Part shown: piece by piece, positions 16,454-25,129 of the stretch
Numbering within the stretch: the stretch's first letter is position 1
Layout: the number at the start of each line of letters is the position of its first letter
Assembly (NCBI GenBank): GCA_036004405.1
Contig: DASYRM010000028.1
Location: 8,519-72,518 of the forward strand
Origin: DASYRM01 sp036004405
GTDB lineage: Bacteria > Acidobacteriota > Vicinamibacteria > Vicinamibacterales > UBA2999
Length of the DNA stretch: 64,000 bases
Direction of reading: 5' to 3'
Program-made: the position numbers and the translations under genes
Notes under the pieces: generated by a model
Databases searched by the model: none
What the model was told of the DNA's origin: nothing
Seen by the model: only the letters and a program-made list of their open reading frames with translations

Positions 16454-17635
16454 ATGGCATCAGTGATGACCCAGGCGGTCCGCCTTGGCACCGACGTGCT
16501 GCTCTCGTCCACGCGCCTGCGGGGCAAGCGTGTCGGCATCGTGTGCAACCACGCGTCAGTCGATCTGGGCTTCGCGCACATCGTCGATCGGCTCGCCGCC
16601 GCGGACGGGGTGACGCTCGGGGCGATCTTCGGTCCGCAGCACGGCTTCCGATCGGACGTGCAGGACAACATGATCGAGACGCCGCACCGCGACGACCCCG
16701 GCCGCCGCGTGCCGGTCTACTCGCTCTACAGCGAAACGCGCGAGCCCACCGCGGACATGGTGCGCGATCTCGACGCGCTGGTCGTGGACCTGCAGGACAT
16801 CGGCGCGCGCATCTACACCTACATCTACACAATGGCCAACTGCCTGCGCGCCGGCGCGCGGCACGGCGTGCCGGTCATCGTGTGCGACCGGCCCAATCCG
16901 ATCAACGGCGTCGACGTGGAGGGCGCGGCGCTCGTGCCCGGCTACGAATCGTTCGTCGGCCAGTTCCCCATCCCGATGCGCCACGGCATGACGATGGGGG
17001 AGCTGGCGCGTCTGTTCAATGCGCACTTCCGCCTTGGCGCCACGCTCGAGGTCGTCAAGATGGAGGGCTGGCGCCGCGAGATGTTCGCCGACGAGACCGG
17101 CCTCCCGTGGGTGATGCCCTCGCCGAACATGCCGACGCTCGACACCGCCGTCGTGTATCCGGGCACGGTGCTCTTCGAGGGCACGCTGCTGTCGGAAGGA
17201 CGCGGCACGACGCGGCCGTTCGAGCTCCTTGGCGCGCCCGGCATCGAGGCCGAGCGCTTCGCACAGCAGCTGAACGCCTCGGGCCTCCCGGGCGTGTTCT
17301 TCCGGCCCGCGGTCTTCGAGCCGACGTTCCAGAAGCACGCCAAACAGGCGTGCGCCGGCTGCCAGATCCACGTGACCGATTGGCGGGCGTTCAAGCCGGT
17401 GTTGACGGGTGCGGCGCTCATCGGCGCGTTCCATCGCGCGGCGCCCGGCACGCCACTCTGGCGGCAGCCCCCGTACGAGTACGAGCACGAGAAGCTGCCG
17501 ATCGACATCCTTTCAGGGTCGCCGCGGTTCCGGGAGCAGATCGAAGCGGGGATGAGCGCCACGGCCATGGCCGACAGCTGGCATCGCGACGAAGAGGCGT
17601 TCAAAGCGCTTCGCGGGCCGTTCCTGCTCTACTGA
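16454..17635 (+). CDS. DUF1343 / NamZ-family protein (putative exo-beta-N-acetylmuramidase)
   Basis: A 393-residue protein matching the DUF1343 family, whose characterised member NamZ removes MurNAc from peptidoglycan fragments (GH171). Recognisable blocks: LRGKRVGIVCNHASVD, GAIFGPQHGFRSDVQDN, VPVYSLYSETREP, LVVDLQDIGARIYTYIYTM, CDRPNPI, PMRHGMTMGELA, and LFEGTLLSEGRGTTRPFELLGAPG. No signal peptide is evident from ATG 16454, so it appears cytosolic. TAAAAT at 16441-16446 ends 7 nt before the ATG with no Shine-Dalgarno, so translation is probably leaderless. The next gene starts 2 nt after its stop. Confidence 0.92.
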   Translation: MASVMTQAVRLGTDVLLSSTRLRGKRVGIVCNHASVDLGFAHIVDRLAAADGVTLGAIFGPQHGFRSDVQDNMIETPHRDDPGRRVPVYSLYSETREPTADMVRDLDALVVDLQDIGARIYTYIYTMANCLRAGARHGVPVIVCDRPNPINGVDVEGAALVPGYESFVGQFPIPMRHGMTMGELARLFNAHFRLGATLEVVKMEGWRREMFADETGLPWVMPSPNMPTLDTAVVYPGTVLFEGTLLSEGRGTTRPFELLGAPGIEAERFAQQLNASGLPGVFFRPAVFEPTFQKHAKQACAGCQIHVTDWRAFKPVLTGAALIGAFHRAAPGTPLWRQPPYEYEHEKLPIDILSGSPRFREQIEAGMSATAMADSWHRDEEAFKALRGPFLLY

Positions 17636-17637
17636 CG

Positions 17638-18096
17638 ATGCGGGGGAGCACCTCCACACTTCTCGCGATGGCCGCCGCCGCGGTGGTACTCGCTGGCTGT
17701 GGCAACGCCCCAACGGAGCCGTCCACCGTCAACAGCGGCGCCAAGGGCCTCGTGCTCTCCAACATATTCATGCAGGGCGGGCCCTTCGCCGGCGCCAATC
17801 CGCCCAGAACAAGGTACCTGCTGGTTGGCGGCGTGCAGCCGGCGCTCGGCGAGTCCGGCCAGCTCGTCATCACCTCGTGGGAGGTGACCATTTACAACGC
17901 CGACGGCTCGGTCCTTCTGACCTGGACCGATCCGGCCAAGCAGGGGCCCGTATACCTCGGGTTCGGGGGGGCCTTAGGTGGCCCCGTCGATCCGGTGCCG
18001 GGCCGTCCCCCGGCTGCGAGTTACCGGCTCCGCGTCCTCTACAGCGGCGGGGGAAGTGGAGTGGCGGAGGTATCGGGACCGATCATCCCGGATTAG
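17638..18096 (+). CDS. Lipoprotein of unknown function
   Basis: A 152-residue protein with a clear lipoprotein signal (AAAAVVLAGC, Cys at about position 21), starting 2 nt after the NamZ stop, so co-transcribed. The mature part contains beta strands (ESGQLVITSWEVTIYNADGSVLLTW) and an ends-in-strand pattern suggesting a small immunoglobulin-like fold. No family recognised. The GGGGCC/GGCCCC segment at about 17967-17985, encoding GGALGGPV, looks like a decayed copy of the dispersed palindrome. Confidence 0.7.
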   Translation: MRGSTSTLLAMAAAAVVLAGCGNAPTEPSTVNSGAKGLVLSNIFMQGGPFAGANPPRTRYLLVGGVQPALGESGQLVITSWEVTIYNADGSVLLTWTDPAKQGPVYLGFGGALGGPVDPVPGRPPAASYRLRVLYSGGGSGVAEVSGPIIPD

Positions 18097-18675
18097 CTAG
18101 TCGGGGAACACGTAGCTGCCCGGGATGTCGGGCGGGAAGACGTGGATGCGCTTCTTGAAGCGCCAGCCCTGCGCCGTCTTCACATAGACGTCCTGATAGC
18201 CGCCCACGTGGCCGTTGTGCGTGCCGTCGCCGCTGATGCCCTGCACGCCGGGATACACCAAATAGCTCTTGCCGATCGCGCCCTCGGATGACGGCTCGAT
18301 CACCGCGTTCACGGTCATGTGCGTCTGGATCGGGTTCTCGCGGTTGGCGGTCTTGAGCTTCCGGCATCCCTGCTTGCCGCCGCCGGCCGCCTCGGCCAGC
18401 TCCTCGCGCCCCACCGACTTGCGGCCGCCGATGCCCCAATAGAACACGCCGTCCGGCGTGTACAGATCGGCGTAGTCGTAGCCGTTGTTCGAACAGGTGT
18501 CGAGCGCGAACGCGTAGCGATTCAGCAGCTGCTGGATGTCGATGTAGTCCTGCGCGATCAGCGGTGTGACCTTGCGGGCGGCAGGGGGTTGCGCGGCGGC
18601 GCCCGCGGCGGCGAGGACGCCGGCGGCGAACGCGAGCGTTCGGAGCGTGAGTGAGGTCTGCACGGCGGCGATCAT
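18097..18675 (-). CDS. Secreted SnoaL/NTF2-like protein
   Basis: A 192-residue protein from ATG 18675 with a signal peptide (LAFAAGVLAAAGAAAQ). The mature domain has the SnoaL-like cone-fold signature: DYIDIQQLLNRYAFALDT, YADLYTPDGVFYWG, an HMTVNAVIEPS strand, and QDVYVKTAQGWRFKKRIHVF at the end. Members range from cyclases and dehydratases to non-catalytic binding domains, so no reaction is assigned. Its stop abuts the lipoprotein stop (convergent, overlapping no bases). Confidence 0.85.
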   Translation of the reverse strand: MIAAVQTSLTLRTLAFAAGVLAAAGAAAQPPAARKVTPLIAQDYIDIQQLLNRYAFALDTCSNNGYDYADLYTPDGVFYWGIGGRKSVGREELAEAAGGGKQGCRKLKTANRENPIQTHMTVNAVIEPSSEGAIGKSYLVYPGVQGISGDGTHNGHVGGYQDVYVKTAQGWRFKKRIHVFPPDIPGSYVFPD

Positions 18676-18716
18676 AGCGCCACCGTGCTCGGAAGATCCT
18701 GCGTCCCGCGCCGGCG

Positions 18717-19256
18717 TCAGGCGCCGGTGAGGTAGCGCCGGATCGCCACGGCAACCACAGTGACGCTCGTCGTCGTGGCCACCGGCGTCGGCGAGCCCGT
18801 CGCGGTTTCCGAAGGCGAGAACGACTGGCGCTGGGCCGGCCGCTGCGCGGCCTTCGGCAAGGCGGAGGTCAGCTCGGTGACGTCGATGGCGCCGTCGTGG
18901 TTCCGGTCCACGTGCGCAAACACGTCCTCGAGGCGGCTGGTCCAACGCTCGTCGCGCTTCTCGATGCCCTGACCCTTCGCGGCGGGTGGAAGATGGTGGA
19001 AGCGCACCGACGCGCGTTTCAGCAGCTCGAGTGCGCCGTCGGTGAATTCTTCTTTGGTGACGACTCCATCGCCGTCGGTGTCGAGCGCCTTCATCAGCGT
19101 CTCGGCGCGCTCTTTCGAGAGCTCGACGGTGTCGGTGCCGGGGGTCGCGCTCTTCTTGCGAGCGGCGGCGCGTGCGCTCGTGTCAGGGCTCGACTGCCCC
19201 CACGTCAGGGACGAACGGACTGAGACTGCCAGGGCCGTCAGGCTGGTGACGATCAT
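18717..19256 (-). CDS. Secreted EF-hand protein
   Basis: A 179-residue protein from ATG 19256 (GAGGAG ribosome site). It carries two canonical EF-hand loops, D59-E70 (DTDGDGVVTKEE) and D117-E128 (DRNHDGAIDVTE), both with full Ca2+ ligand sets. The N-terminus is a weak signal peptide (MIVTSLTALAVSVRSSLTWG), and the C-terminus is Ser/Thr-rich with a hydrophobic tail. A calcium-binding periplasmic or surface protein is likely; targets unknown. Confidence 0.85.
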   Translation of the reverse strand: MIVTSLTALAVSVRSSLTWGQSSPDTSARAAARKKSATPGTDTVELSKERAETLMKALDTDGDGVVTKEEFTDGALELLKRASVRFHHLPPAAKGQGIEKRDERWTSRLEDVFAHVDRNHDGAIDVTELTSALPKAAQRPAQRQSFSPSETATGSPTPVATTTSVTVVAVAIRRYLTGA

Positions 19257-19379
19257 GTGCTCCTCGTCTTTCACCGCGGCGCCGAGGGGAGCGGAGCTGG
19301 CGGCGGATGCTCCAGGAGTCGGCAGCGGCTTCCGCGACTTAACCTCAGGCGTGACAGAACGGGCGTAAACTCGCCGCGC

Positions 19380-20303
19380 ATGAGGTTCCCTAGCGTCATC
19401 GTCTGCGTGCTGCTGCTCGGGATTGCCACGCTCGCCGCACAGACCGCTGCCGGCCCGGAAGACCACTTCGTCAGCGTGGGCGGCCTTCGCCTCCACTACC
19501 TCGACTGGGGGAATCCGGCCGCGCCACCGCTGGTGCTGCTGCACGGCATCGACCGCGTCGCCCACACGTTCGATCACATCGCGCCACGCTTCACGAGCCG
19601 CTACCACGTCATCGCCATGGACCTGCGCGGCCACGGCGACTCGGGCTGGGACCCGCAGGCGCGGTATCTGGTCGAGGATCACGTGGGCGATCTCGAGGGG
19701 CTGGTGCGGACGCTCGGCCTGCGCGCCGTGACGCTGTGGGGCAACTCCACCGGCGGTCGCGTGGTGCAGGTGTTCGCCGGCCTCCATCCCGACCTCGTCG
19801 CCGCCGTGATTGCAGAGGATGTCGGCCCCGAGCGCCCGCGGTCGATTGCCGACGCGTACGCGCGGCGCGTGAAGCAGGAAGAGAACGGCTGGGCGAGCCC
19901 CGAGGCGCTGCTGGCGCAGATGCGCGCCGCCGCGCAGCCGCTGCCCGACCTCGTGCTCGAGCCCTACGTGCGCTACGGCACGAAGCGTCGCGACGACGGC
20001 CGCCTGGTGTGGAAGCGCGACCCGAATCTGGTGAAAGGGTTCGTCGAGACGGAGCTGTGGCGGTACGTGCGCGAGATCAGGTCGCCGATCCTTTACGTGC
20101 TCGGCGGCCGCAGCGCCATCGTGCCGGTGGCGACACAGGAGGAGTTGAAGAAGGTGCTGCCGCAGGCGCGCGTCGTCACCATGCCGGGCCTGGGACACTA
20201 CCCGAGCGACGAAAGACCGGAGGAATTCGTCGCGATCGTGAACGAATTCCTGAGAGTACGTGGGGGCCGCCTTCAGGCGGCCCATGCGGACCGGGCCGGA
20301 TGA
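19380..20303 (+). CDS. Secreted alpha/beta hydrolase with repeat-derived C-terminus
   Basis: A 307-residue hydrolase with a signal peptide (VCVLLLGIATLAAQ). The fold signature is present: LVLLHGIDRVAHTFD, MDLRGHGDSGWD, nucleophile elbow WGNSTGGRV (Ser in GNSTG), an Asp-bearing strand (LYVLGGRSAIV) and the His in GLGHYPSDE. Substrate unknown; ester or lactone hydrolase is a family-level guess. The last 16 residues (RVRGGRLQAAHADRAG) come from the double-hairpin palindrome at 20256-20320, which also supplies the stop. TAAACT lies 8 nt before the ATG, no Shine-Dalgarno. Confidence 0.88.
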   Translation: MRFPSVIVCVLLLGIATLAAQTAAGPEDHFVSVGGLRLHYLDWGNPAAPPLVLLHGIDRVAHTFDHIAPRFTSRYHVIAMDLRGHGDSGWDPQARYLVEDHVGDLEGLVRTLGLRAVTLWGNSTGGRVVQVFAGLHPDLVAAVIAEDVGPERPRSIADAYARRVKQEENGWASPEALLAQMRAAAQPLPDLVLEPYVRYGTKRRDDGRLVWKRDPNLVKGFVETELWRYVREIRSPILYVLGGRSAIVPVATQEELKKVLPQARVVTMPGLGHYPSDERPEEFVAIVNEFLRVRGGRLQAAHADRAG

Positions 20304-20320
20304 AGCCGGCCCCCACGTAC
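20256..20320. repeat. Complete double-hairpin palindromic element at gene end
   Basis: Outer arms GTACGTGGGGGCC (20256-20268) and GGCCCCCACGTAC (20308-20320) are a perfect 13-bp inverted repeat. Inside are hairpins GGGCCGCC-TTCA-GGCGGCCC (20264-20283) and GGGCCGG-ATGAAG-CCGGCCC (20293-20312). The first half is translated as the hydrolase C-terminus, whose TGA (20301-20303) lies in the second loop. Confidence 0.88.
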
Positions 20321-20330
20321 GTTACCTGGC

Positions 20331-23300
20331 TTAGAAATTCACCGTCACGTTGAACCGCGCGAAGCGCGGCGACACGATCGCGGTCGGCCGCAGATACGTC
20401 GCGCCGTTGGTGGCGTAGTCGAACGTCTGCAGGTACGTCGTCGGCGTGTTCGAGTTGAACACGTTGTAGAGGTCGATGCCGATGTCGGCGCGCGTGCCGC
20501 CGAACCGGAGCACCTTGGCAAAGCGCATGTCGAACTGCGTGATGCGCTCGCCGTAGAGCAGGCCGGGGGTCAGCAGGTTCACGCTCATGTTTCCGTTGGC
20601 CAACCCGCCGGTCGGCAGCCGGCCGAGCGTCTGCTGCACTACCGTGTTCGGAACGTTGTAGTTGCCATTGAGCGACGTGCCGTTGCTGGCCGACGCCGAA
20701 CCGGCCCCCAGCGACGCGCCCGGCACCGACCGCATGTTGGTGCTGACGAGCACGTCGATCTTCGGCACCGTGTACGCTGCGAGCGCGCGGAACGTCGTCA
20801 GGAACGGCTCGACGATGTCGCAGCTCTCCAGCCGCTGGTTGACGGTGCCGTTCGCTGCCAAACCGCCGGACGCGGTCGGCCCGAGCAGCTCGGGCAGCGC
20901 CTTGAAGAGGTCGCACGTGTTCTGCACGCCGCGGCCGGTGCTCGTGCCGCCCTGCAGCGTCAGACCGAAGCGAAGCCGCGCCGTGACGTTCGTGTTGATG
21001 CCGTGCCAGTACTGCGTGCGGGCATCGGCGTAGTCGGTCTCGAAGGTCTGGTAGTTCTGCGCCGCGCGCAAGCCAGCTGCCCCTACGTTGTAATAGGTCG
21101 CCGTCTGGCCCGCGGTCGGTAGTCGCGAGTCCTGCGGCACCACCACCGTGAACTTGTCGTAGTCCGCCGCCGTCGTGACGGTGTTGTCGGTCACGAAGAA
21201 GTTGCCGAACCAGCGTCGGGCATACCCCACTTCCACCGACACCCGGGGCAGTACCTCCTGTTGTACCGATGCGCCAAACTGCCAGTCGTATGGCCGCACA
21301 CCCCACCCTTTCAGGATGTCCGGGTTGACGATCGTCGAGTTCGGATTCGCCTTGCCGAAATTCACGTCGTTGTTGGTGAGCGCACCACAGTCGTCACCGC
21401 CAAATGCCGCGTTGTTCTGCGCCAGGGTGCTCGTGAGATCGCAATCGACGATGTAGTTCTGGTTGCCGTCGACCCAGCCGCGCGCCGTCACGCGCGTCAC
21501 GATGCGGTTGGCGGGGTTGTTGGCCCAGTAGTTCTCGTCGTTGGTGGCGCTCTGCAGATACTTCCCGAGGTTGACCTTCAGCGCCGTCTTGCCGTTGCCG
21601 AAGAGGTCGTAGGCCGCGCCCAGGCGCGGCGTGAGGTCCTTGTAGCCCGCCACGCTCACCGTGCGGCCAAACGTGATCGGCTGCGGGCTGAAGCGCGAGA
21701 TGAGGGTCGTGCCGTTGTGCTCGGCCGGTGCCCAGCTTGCGGCGTGGTCGAAGCGGAGCCCGCCCTGCAGCGACAGCTTCCCGCGCGTCCACTGATCCTG
21801 CACGTAGAACGAGTGCGTCTCGGTGCGATCGTTCTGCTCCCACCGCGGCGCGATGTAGTAGCCGACGGCGTTGGGCCGGCCGCCGTTGAAGCGGTACCAG
21901 AGCTGCGACTGGTTCGACACGCGCGCCTGCAGCGACTTCTGATACGAGCCCTGATAGCCCACCTTCAGGTTGTGGGCGCCGGTGACGTAGGCGGCCGACG
22001 CACGCCAGTTGGTCGGGCTGGCGTCGTTGTCGGCATAGGCAAACGCCAGCGGATCGTAGAGGCCGCGATAGCTGAAGTTGGCCTGGCCATACATCGTGGA
22101 CTGCTCGGTGACCGGAATCAGGCTGCTAAGCGTGTCCTTGGGTGCGATGCCGAATCCGGCCCACAGGTACTGGAAGCGCGAGAAACCGCTCTCGAGGAGC
22201 AGACGGCTGGTCAGCGGCGACGTCCACGTGGCCTGCGTCACGTTGTAGGGAAAGTCGTGGTAGCCCGGGAACGACTCCGGCGACGACGTCAGCGAGCCGA
22301 CGCCGATCCAGTTGCTTTCGCGCTTCCGGCAGCCCTCGCCCTCGAGCGTGATCGATGAGCCCGAGCAGCGGTGCTGGTACTCGTGCGAGAACGTCACGCG
22401 GTTGCGCGGCGTGAGCTGCGACGTCAGGCGCGCCGAGAAGATGGCGCGCGAGTCGGCGCCGCGCGTTTCGACGTTGGGGTCTTTCGCGTAGAGCCACTTC
22501 GTCGGGTCGCCGGCGTTGGCGTTGGCGAAGGCGCCGGGAATCGGATTGAGCTGGCTGTACTTGCGGGCGTTGATGAAGAACCACAGGCGATCGCGTTTGA
22601 TCGGGCCGCCGCCGGCGACGCTGGTGTCCCAGGCGCTGATCACACCCGCGGGCTGCGTGAGGCCGAAGCTTTTCAGCTCGTCGGTGAGGTTCGATCCCGT
22701 GGACCACTTGCCGGCGCCGCTGTAGAAGCCGGTGCCCTTGAACACGTTGCCGCCGCTCTTCGGGATCAGGTTCACCTGCGGCCCGCCGTTCTCGGCCTCG
22801 CCGAGCGCGCCGGAGACCAGCACCTGCATTTCCTCGACGTTGGCGGTGTCGTAGATGAACGTCGACACGCCGCCGCCGTTGAACGAGGCCGCGACGTTGA
22901 GGCCGTCGATCATCATGCGCCCCTCGTTGGCACGGCCGCCGTTGGCGGTGAAGAACGTCATGAACGGCCGCGTCATGGCGCCCTGGTTCACGGTGTTGTC
23001 CACCATCAGGCCGGGCACCGCCGTGAGCAGCGCGCCGTAGGAGCGAGTGGCCGGCAGGGCGGCGATGATGTCGGAGCCGAGCACCGCCTGGCGCCGCACG
23101 CTCTGCGTGTCCACGATCGGCGTCTCACCGGTGACCGTCACGGTTTCCTGGACGGCGCCGACGCGCATATCCACGTTGACGGCAATCACGCCCGACCCGG
23201 AGACTTCCACCGCCTCTCGGCGGACCCCGACGAACCCCGGCAGCGTGTAGACCACCGTGTAGGTCCCCGGCTGGAGGTCGGTGATGCGGTACTGTCCCGA

Positions 23301-23486
23301 GCCGTCGGTGGTGGCGGTGCGGACTTTCTGAATCAGGACGGGGCTCGAGGCCTCGACCGTCACGCCCGGCAGGACGGCGCCGGAGGTATCGCGGGCGACG
23401 CCAGTCAATGTCGCCTGCGCATGGGCCAGAGTGGCTATCAGGAGGAACGCGCCGCCGAGGATCAGGATGCCGCACACTCGTCTCAT
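20331..23486 (-). CDS. TonB-dependent receptor with N-terminal carboxypeptidase-regulatory-like domain
   Basis: A 1051-residue outer-membrane protein. Start at ATG 23486, seven bases after GGAGG. After the signal peptide (ILILGGAFLLIATLAHAQ), a carboxypeptidase-regulatory-like beta domain (LTGVARDTSGAVLPGVTVEASSP ... TATTDGSGQYRITDLQPGTYTVVY, about 25-105) precedes a plug-like region (TPIVDTQSVRRQAVLGSDIIAALP, SYGALLTAVPGL) and a long barrel ending in FARFNVTVNF, an aromatic C-terminus. This layout is abundant in Acidobacteriota and Bacteroidota polymer or siderophore uptake. No SusD-like or sugar genes are nearby, so the ligand is unknown. Strong promoter at 23562-23590. Confidence 0.93.
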   Translation of the reverse strand: MRRVCGILILGGAFLLIATLAHAQATLTGVARDTSGAVLPGVTVEASSPVLIQKVRTATTDGSGQYRITDLQPGTYTVVYTLPGFVGVRREAVEVSGSGVIAVNVDMRVGAVQETVTVTGETPIVDTQSVRRQAVLGSDIIAALPATRSYGALLTAVPGLMVDNTVNQGAMTRPFMTFFTANGGRANEGRMMIDGLNVAASFNGGGVSTFIYDTANVEEMQVLVSGALGEAENGGPQVNLIPKSGGNVFKGTGFYSGAGKWSTGSNLTDELKSFGLTQPAGVISAWDTSVAGGGPIKRDRLWFFINARKYSQLNPIPGAFANANAGDPTKWLYAKDPNVETRGADSRAIFSARLTSQLTPRNRVTFSHEYQHRCSGSSITLEGEGCRKRESNWIGVGSLTSSPESFPGYHDFPYNVTQATWTSPLTSRLLLESGFSRFQYLWAGFGIAPKDTLSSLIPVTEQSTMYGQANFSYRGLYDPLAFAYADNDASPTNWRASAAYVTGAHNLKVGYQGSYQKSLQARVSNQSQLWYRFNGGRPNAVGYYIAPRWEQNDRTETHSFYVQDQWTRGKLSLQGGLRFDHAASWAPAEHNGTTLISRFSPQPITFGRTVSVAGYKDLTPRLGAAYDLFGNGKTALKVNLGKYLQSATNDENYWANNPANRIVTRVTARGWVDGNQNYIVDCDLTSTLAQNNAAFGGDDCGALTNNDVNFGKANPNSTIVNPDILKGWGVRPYDWQFGASVQQEVLPRVSVEVGYARRWFGNFFVTDNTVTTAADYDKFTVVVPQDSRLPTAGQTATYYNVGAAGLRAAQNYQTFETDYADARTQYWHGINTNVTARLRFGLTLQGGTSTGRGVQNTCDLFKALPELLGPTASGGLAANGTVNQRLESCDIVEPFLTTFRALAAYTVPKIDVLVSTNMRSVPGASLGAGSASASNGTSLNGNYNVPNTVVQQTLGRLPTGGLANGNMSVNLLTPGLLYGERITQFDMRFAKVLRFGGTRADIGIDLYNVFNSNTPTTYLQTFDYATNGATYLRPTAIVSPRFARFNVTVNF

Positions 23487-23561
23487 CAGAAAAACCTCCA
23501 CAAGACAGTGACGCCGACGCCGGATGGGGACCCTGGGATGTCGTGCTTAACGCGGTGGCGC

Positions 23562-23590
23562 TTTATACGCCTAGCGAAAAAATCCGTCAA
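23562..23590 (-). promoter_or_regulatory. Sigma-70-type promoter of the TonB receptor gene
   Basis: On the minus strand, TTGACG (23590-23585), a 17-nt spacer, then TATAAA (23567-23562), a near-consensus pair. The -35 box overlaps the stop codon of the MocR gene. The expected leader to ATG 23486 is about 70 nt and contains GGAGG. Confidence 0.75.
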
Positions 23591-25029
23591 GTCGCTGGCG
23601 ATCCGCGAAGGGCGGCACGAAGCCGCTTCAACCCCTCGTCGATCCTGGCGGTTGGAATGGCACCGTAGCCGATCACCAGGCCCGGCTGCGCGCGGCGCTC
23701 GCCGGAGAAATGCGACAGGGCAGACACGTCCACCCCGCGGGCTCGCGCGCGAGCGGCGACGGCATCCGCGTCAATCGTGCTTTCGGGAACGAGTCGTGCG
23801 GTCACGTGCAGGCCCGCGGCCGAGGGGACCAGCTGAAGCCATTCCGCGAAGTCGAGCCGGAGGATGTCCACGATCCGCTGGCGGCGCGCGGCGTACTCGC
23901 GCGACGCCTTCCGGATGTGGCGTGCCAGGAGCCCGTCGTCGATGAACCGCGACAGGGCTCGTTGCGCTGAGAGATCGCCGTGCCAGTCCGTGAGCTGCTT
24001 GGCTGTGCGCAGCGCCGGCTGCAGCGCGGCGGGCGCGACCAGGAACCCGAGCCTCAGCATCGGCAGCATCGATTTTGAAAACGAACCGACGTACATGACG
24101 CGCCCGCCCCGATCGAGGCTCTGCAGCGGATCGAGCGGCCGCCCGTCGAACCGGAATTCACTGTCGTAGTCGTCTTCGATCACCAGGCCATCCCGTCGCT
24201 GCGCCCACGAGAGCAGCGTGGCGCGGCGCGCCAGCGACATCGCAGTTCCGAGCGGGAACTGATGGGACGGTGTCACGTAGACGAGACGGGCGGACGCGGG
24301 CAACGCATCGACCACGAGCCCCTCCGCATCGACGGGGACGCCGACCACTCTCGCGCCCAGGCTTCGAAAGAGCCGCCTCGCCGGCGGATAGCCGGGCTCC
24401 TCGACAGCCACCACGCTGCCCGGCTCGATCAAGACGCGCCCAATGAGGTCCAGCGCCTGCTGCGCGCCCTGGGTCACGACGACGTCGTCGGCGCCGGCGC
24501 GCACCGAGCGTGAGACGCCGACATGGCGGGCAATCGCCGCGCGCAACGCCGCGTGGCCGCCTGGCTCGCCATATCCCGCCCACGGCATCGCGGCGGGCCG
24601 CAACTCTCGAGCGACCAGGCGGCGCCACGCCGTCAGCGGGAACAGGCGCACGTCCGGGACGCCGACGCGAAAGTCGTAGGGCAGCGCGGCCGAACGCGCC
24701 GGAGCGGGCACCGCCAGCGACTGCCAGATGCGCCGCGGGCGCAGGTCCGTCCCGGCTGGCGCCCGACGCCCGAGACCGTCGCGCGGCGGGACCTCTCCGC
24801 ACACGAACGTCCCGCTGCCGACGCGACCTTGCAGGAACCCTTCGGCGATCAAGCGCTCGTACGCCAGCCCGACTGTGTTGCGCGAAACGTCGAGCCGCGC
24901 CGCCAGCTCGCGTGTCGGCGGCAGGCGCTCGCCGGGCCGGAGGCGCGCGTCCACGATGGCCTCGAGAATCTGCCGGTAGATTCGCGCGGCGAGGTCGCCC
25001 CGTCCGCTGAGGCTGATGTGGATCTCCAC
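23587..25029 (-). CDS. MocR/PdxR-type transcriptional regulator (GntR helix-turn-helix fused to aminotransferase domain)
   Basis: A 480-residue fusion: winged helix at about 15-70 (LRPGERLPPTRELAARLDVSRNTVGLAYERLIAEGFLQGRVGSGTFV), then a class I aminotransferase fold with the PLP lysine in YVGSFSKSMLPMLRLGF and the Asp/Tyr of VIEDDYDSEFRFDG. The domain senses PLP or an amino compound rather than turning over substrate in studied relatives. GTG start at 25029. It is divergent from a dehalogenase-like gene across 100 nt containing inverted ATTGG/CCAAT motifs, so it probably regulates that gene, itself, or both. Confidence 0.93.
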   Translation of the reverse strand: MEIHISLSGRGDLAARIYRQILEAIVDARLRPGERLPPTRELAARLDVSRNTVGLAYERLIAEGFLQGRVGSGTFVCGEVPPRDGLGRRAPAGTDLRPRRIWQSLAVPAPARSAALPYDFRVGVPDVRLFPLTAWRRLVARELRPAAMPWAGYGEPGGHAALRAAIARHVGVSRSVRAGADDVVVTQGAQQALDLIGRVLIEPGSVVAVEEPGYPPARRLFRSLGARVVGVPVDAEGLVVDALPASARLVYVTPSHQFPLGTAMSLARRATLLSWAQRRDGLVIEDDYDSEFRFDGRPLDPLQSLDRGGRVMYVGSFSKSMLPMLRLGFLVAPAALQPALRTAKQLTDWHGDLSAQRALSRFIDDGLLARHIRKASREYAARRQRIVDILRLDFAEWLQLVPSAAGLHVTARLVPESTIDADAVAARARARGVDVSALSHFSGERRAQPGLVIGYGAIPTARIDEGLKRLRAALRGSPAT

Positions 25030-25044
25030 TGCGGCGCAGTGTGA

Positions 25045-25105
25045 ATTGGCCCAATGAGAATTGTCAATATTGGATCTTGTGAGCGTCCAATTCTCCTTCT
25101 ACATT
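25045..25105. promoter_or_regulatory. Divergent operator/promoter region between MocR regulator and dehalogenase
   Basis: GAGAATTG (25056-25063) is mirrored by CAATTCTC (25088-25095), and ATTGG/CCAAT half-sites recur at 25045-25055, 25065-25073 and 25087-25091. On the plus strand TTGTGA (25078-25083), 16 nt, TACATT (25100-25105) is a plausible promoter that the second arm overlaps. Regulation by MocR is inferred from the divergent layout. Confidence 0.55.
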
Positions 25106-25129
25106 GGAGGCGATCAGAGGAGGCTGCTC

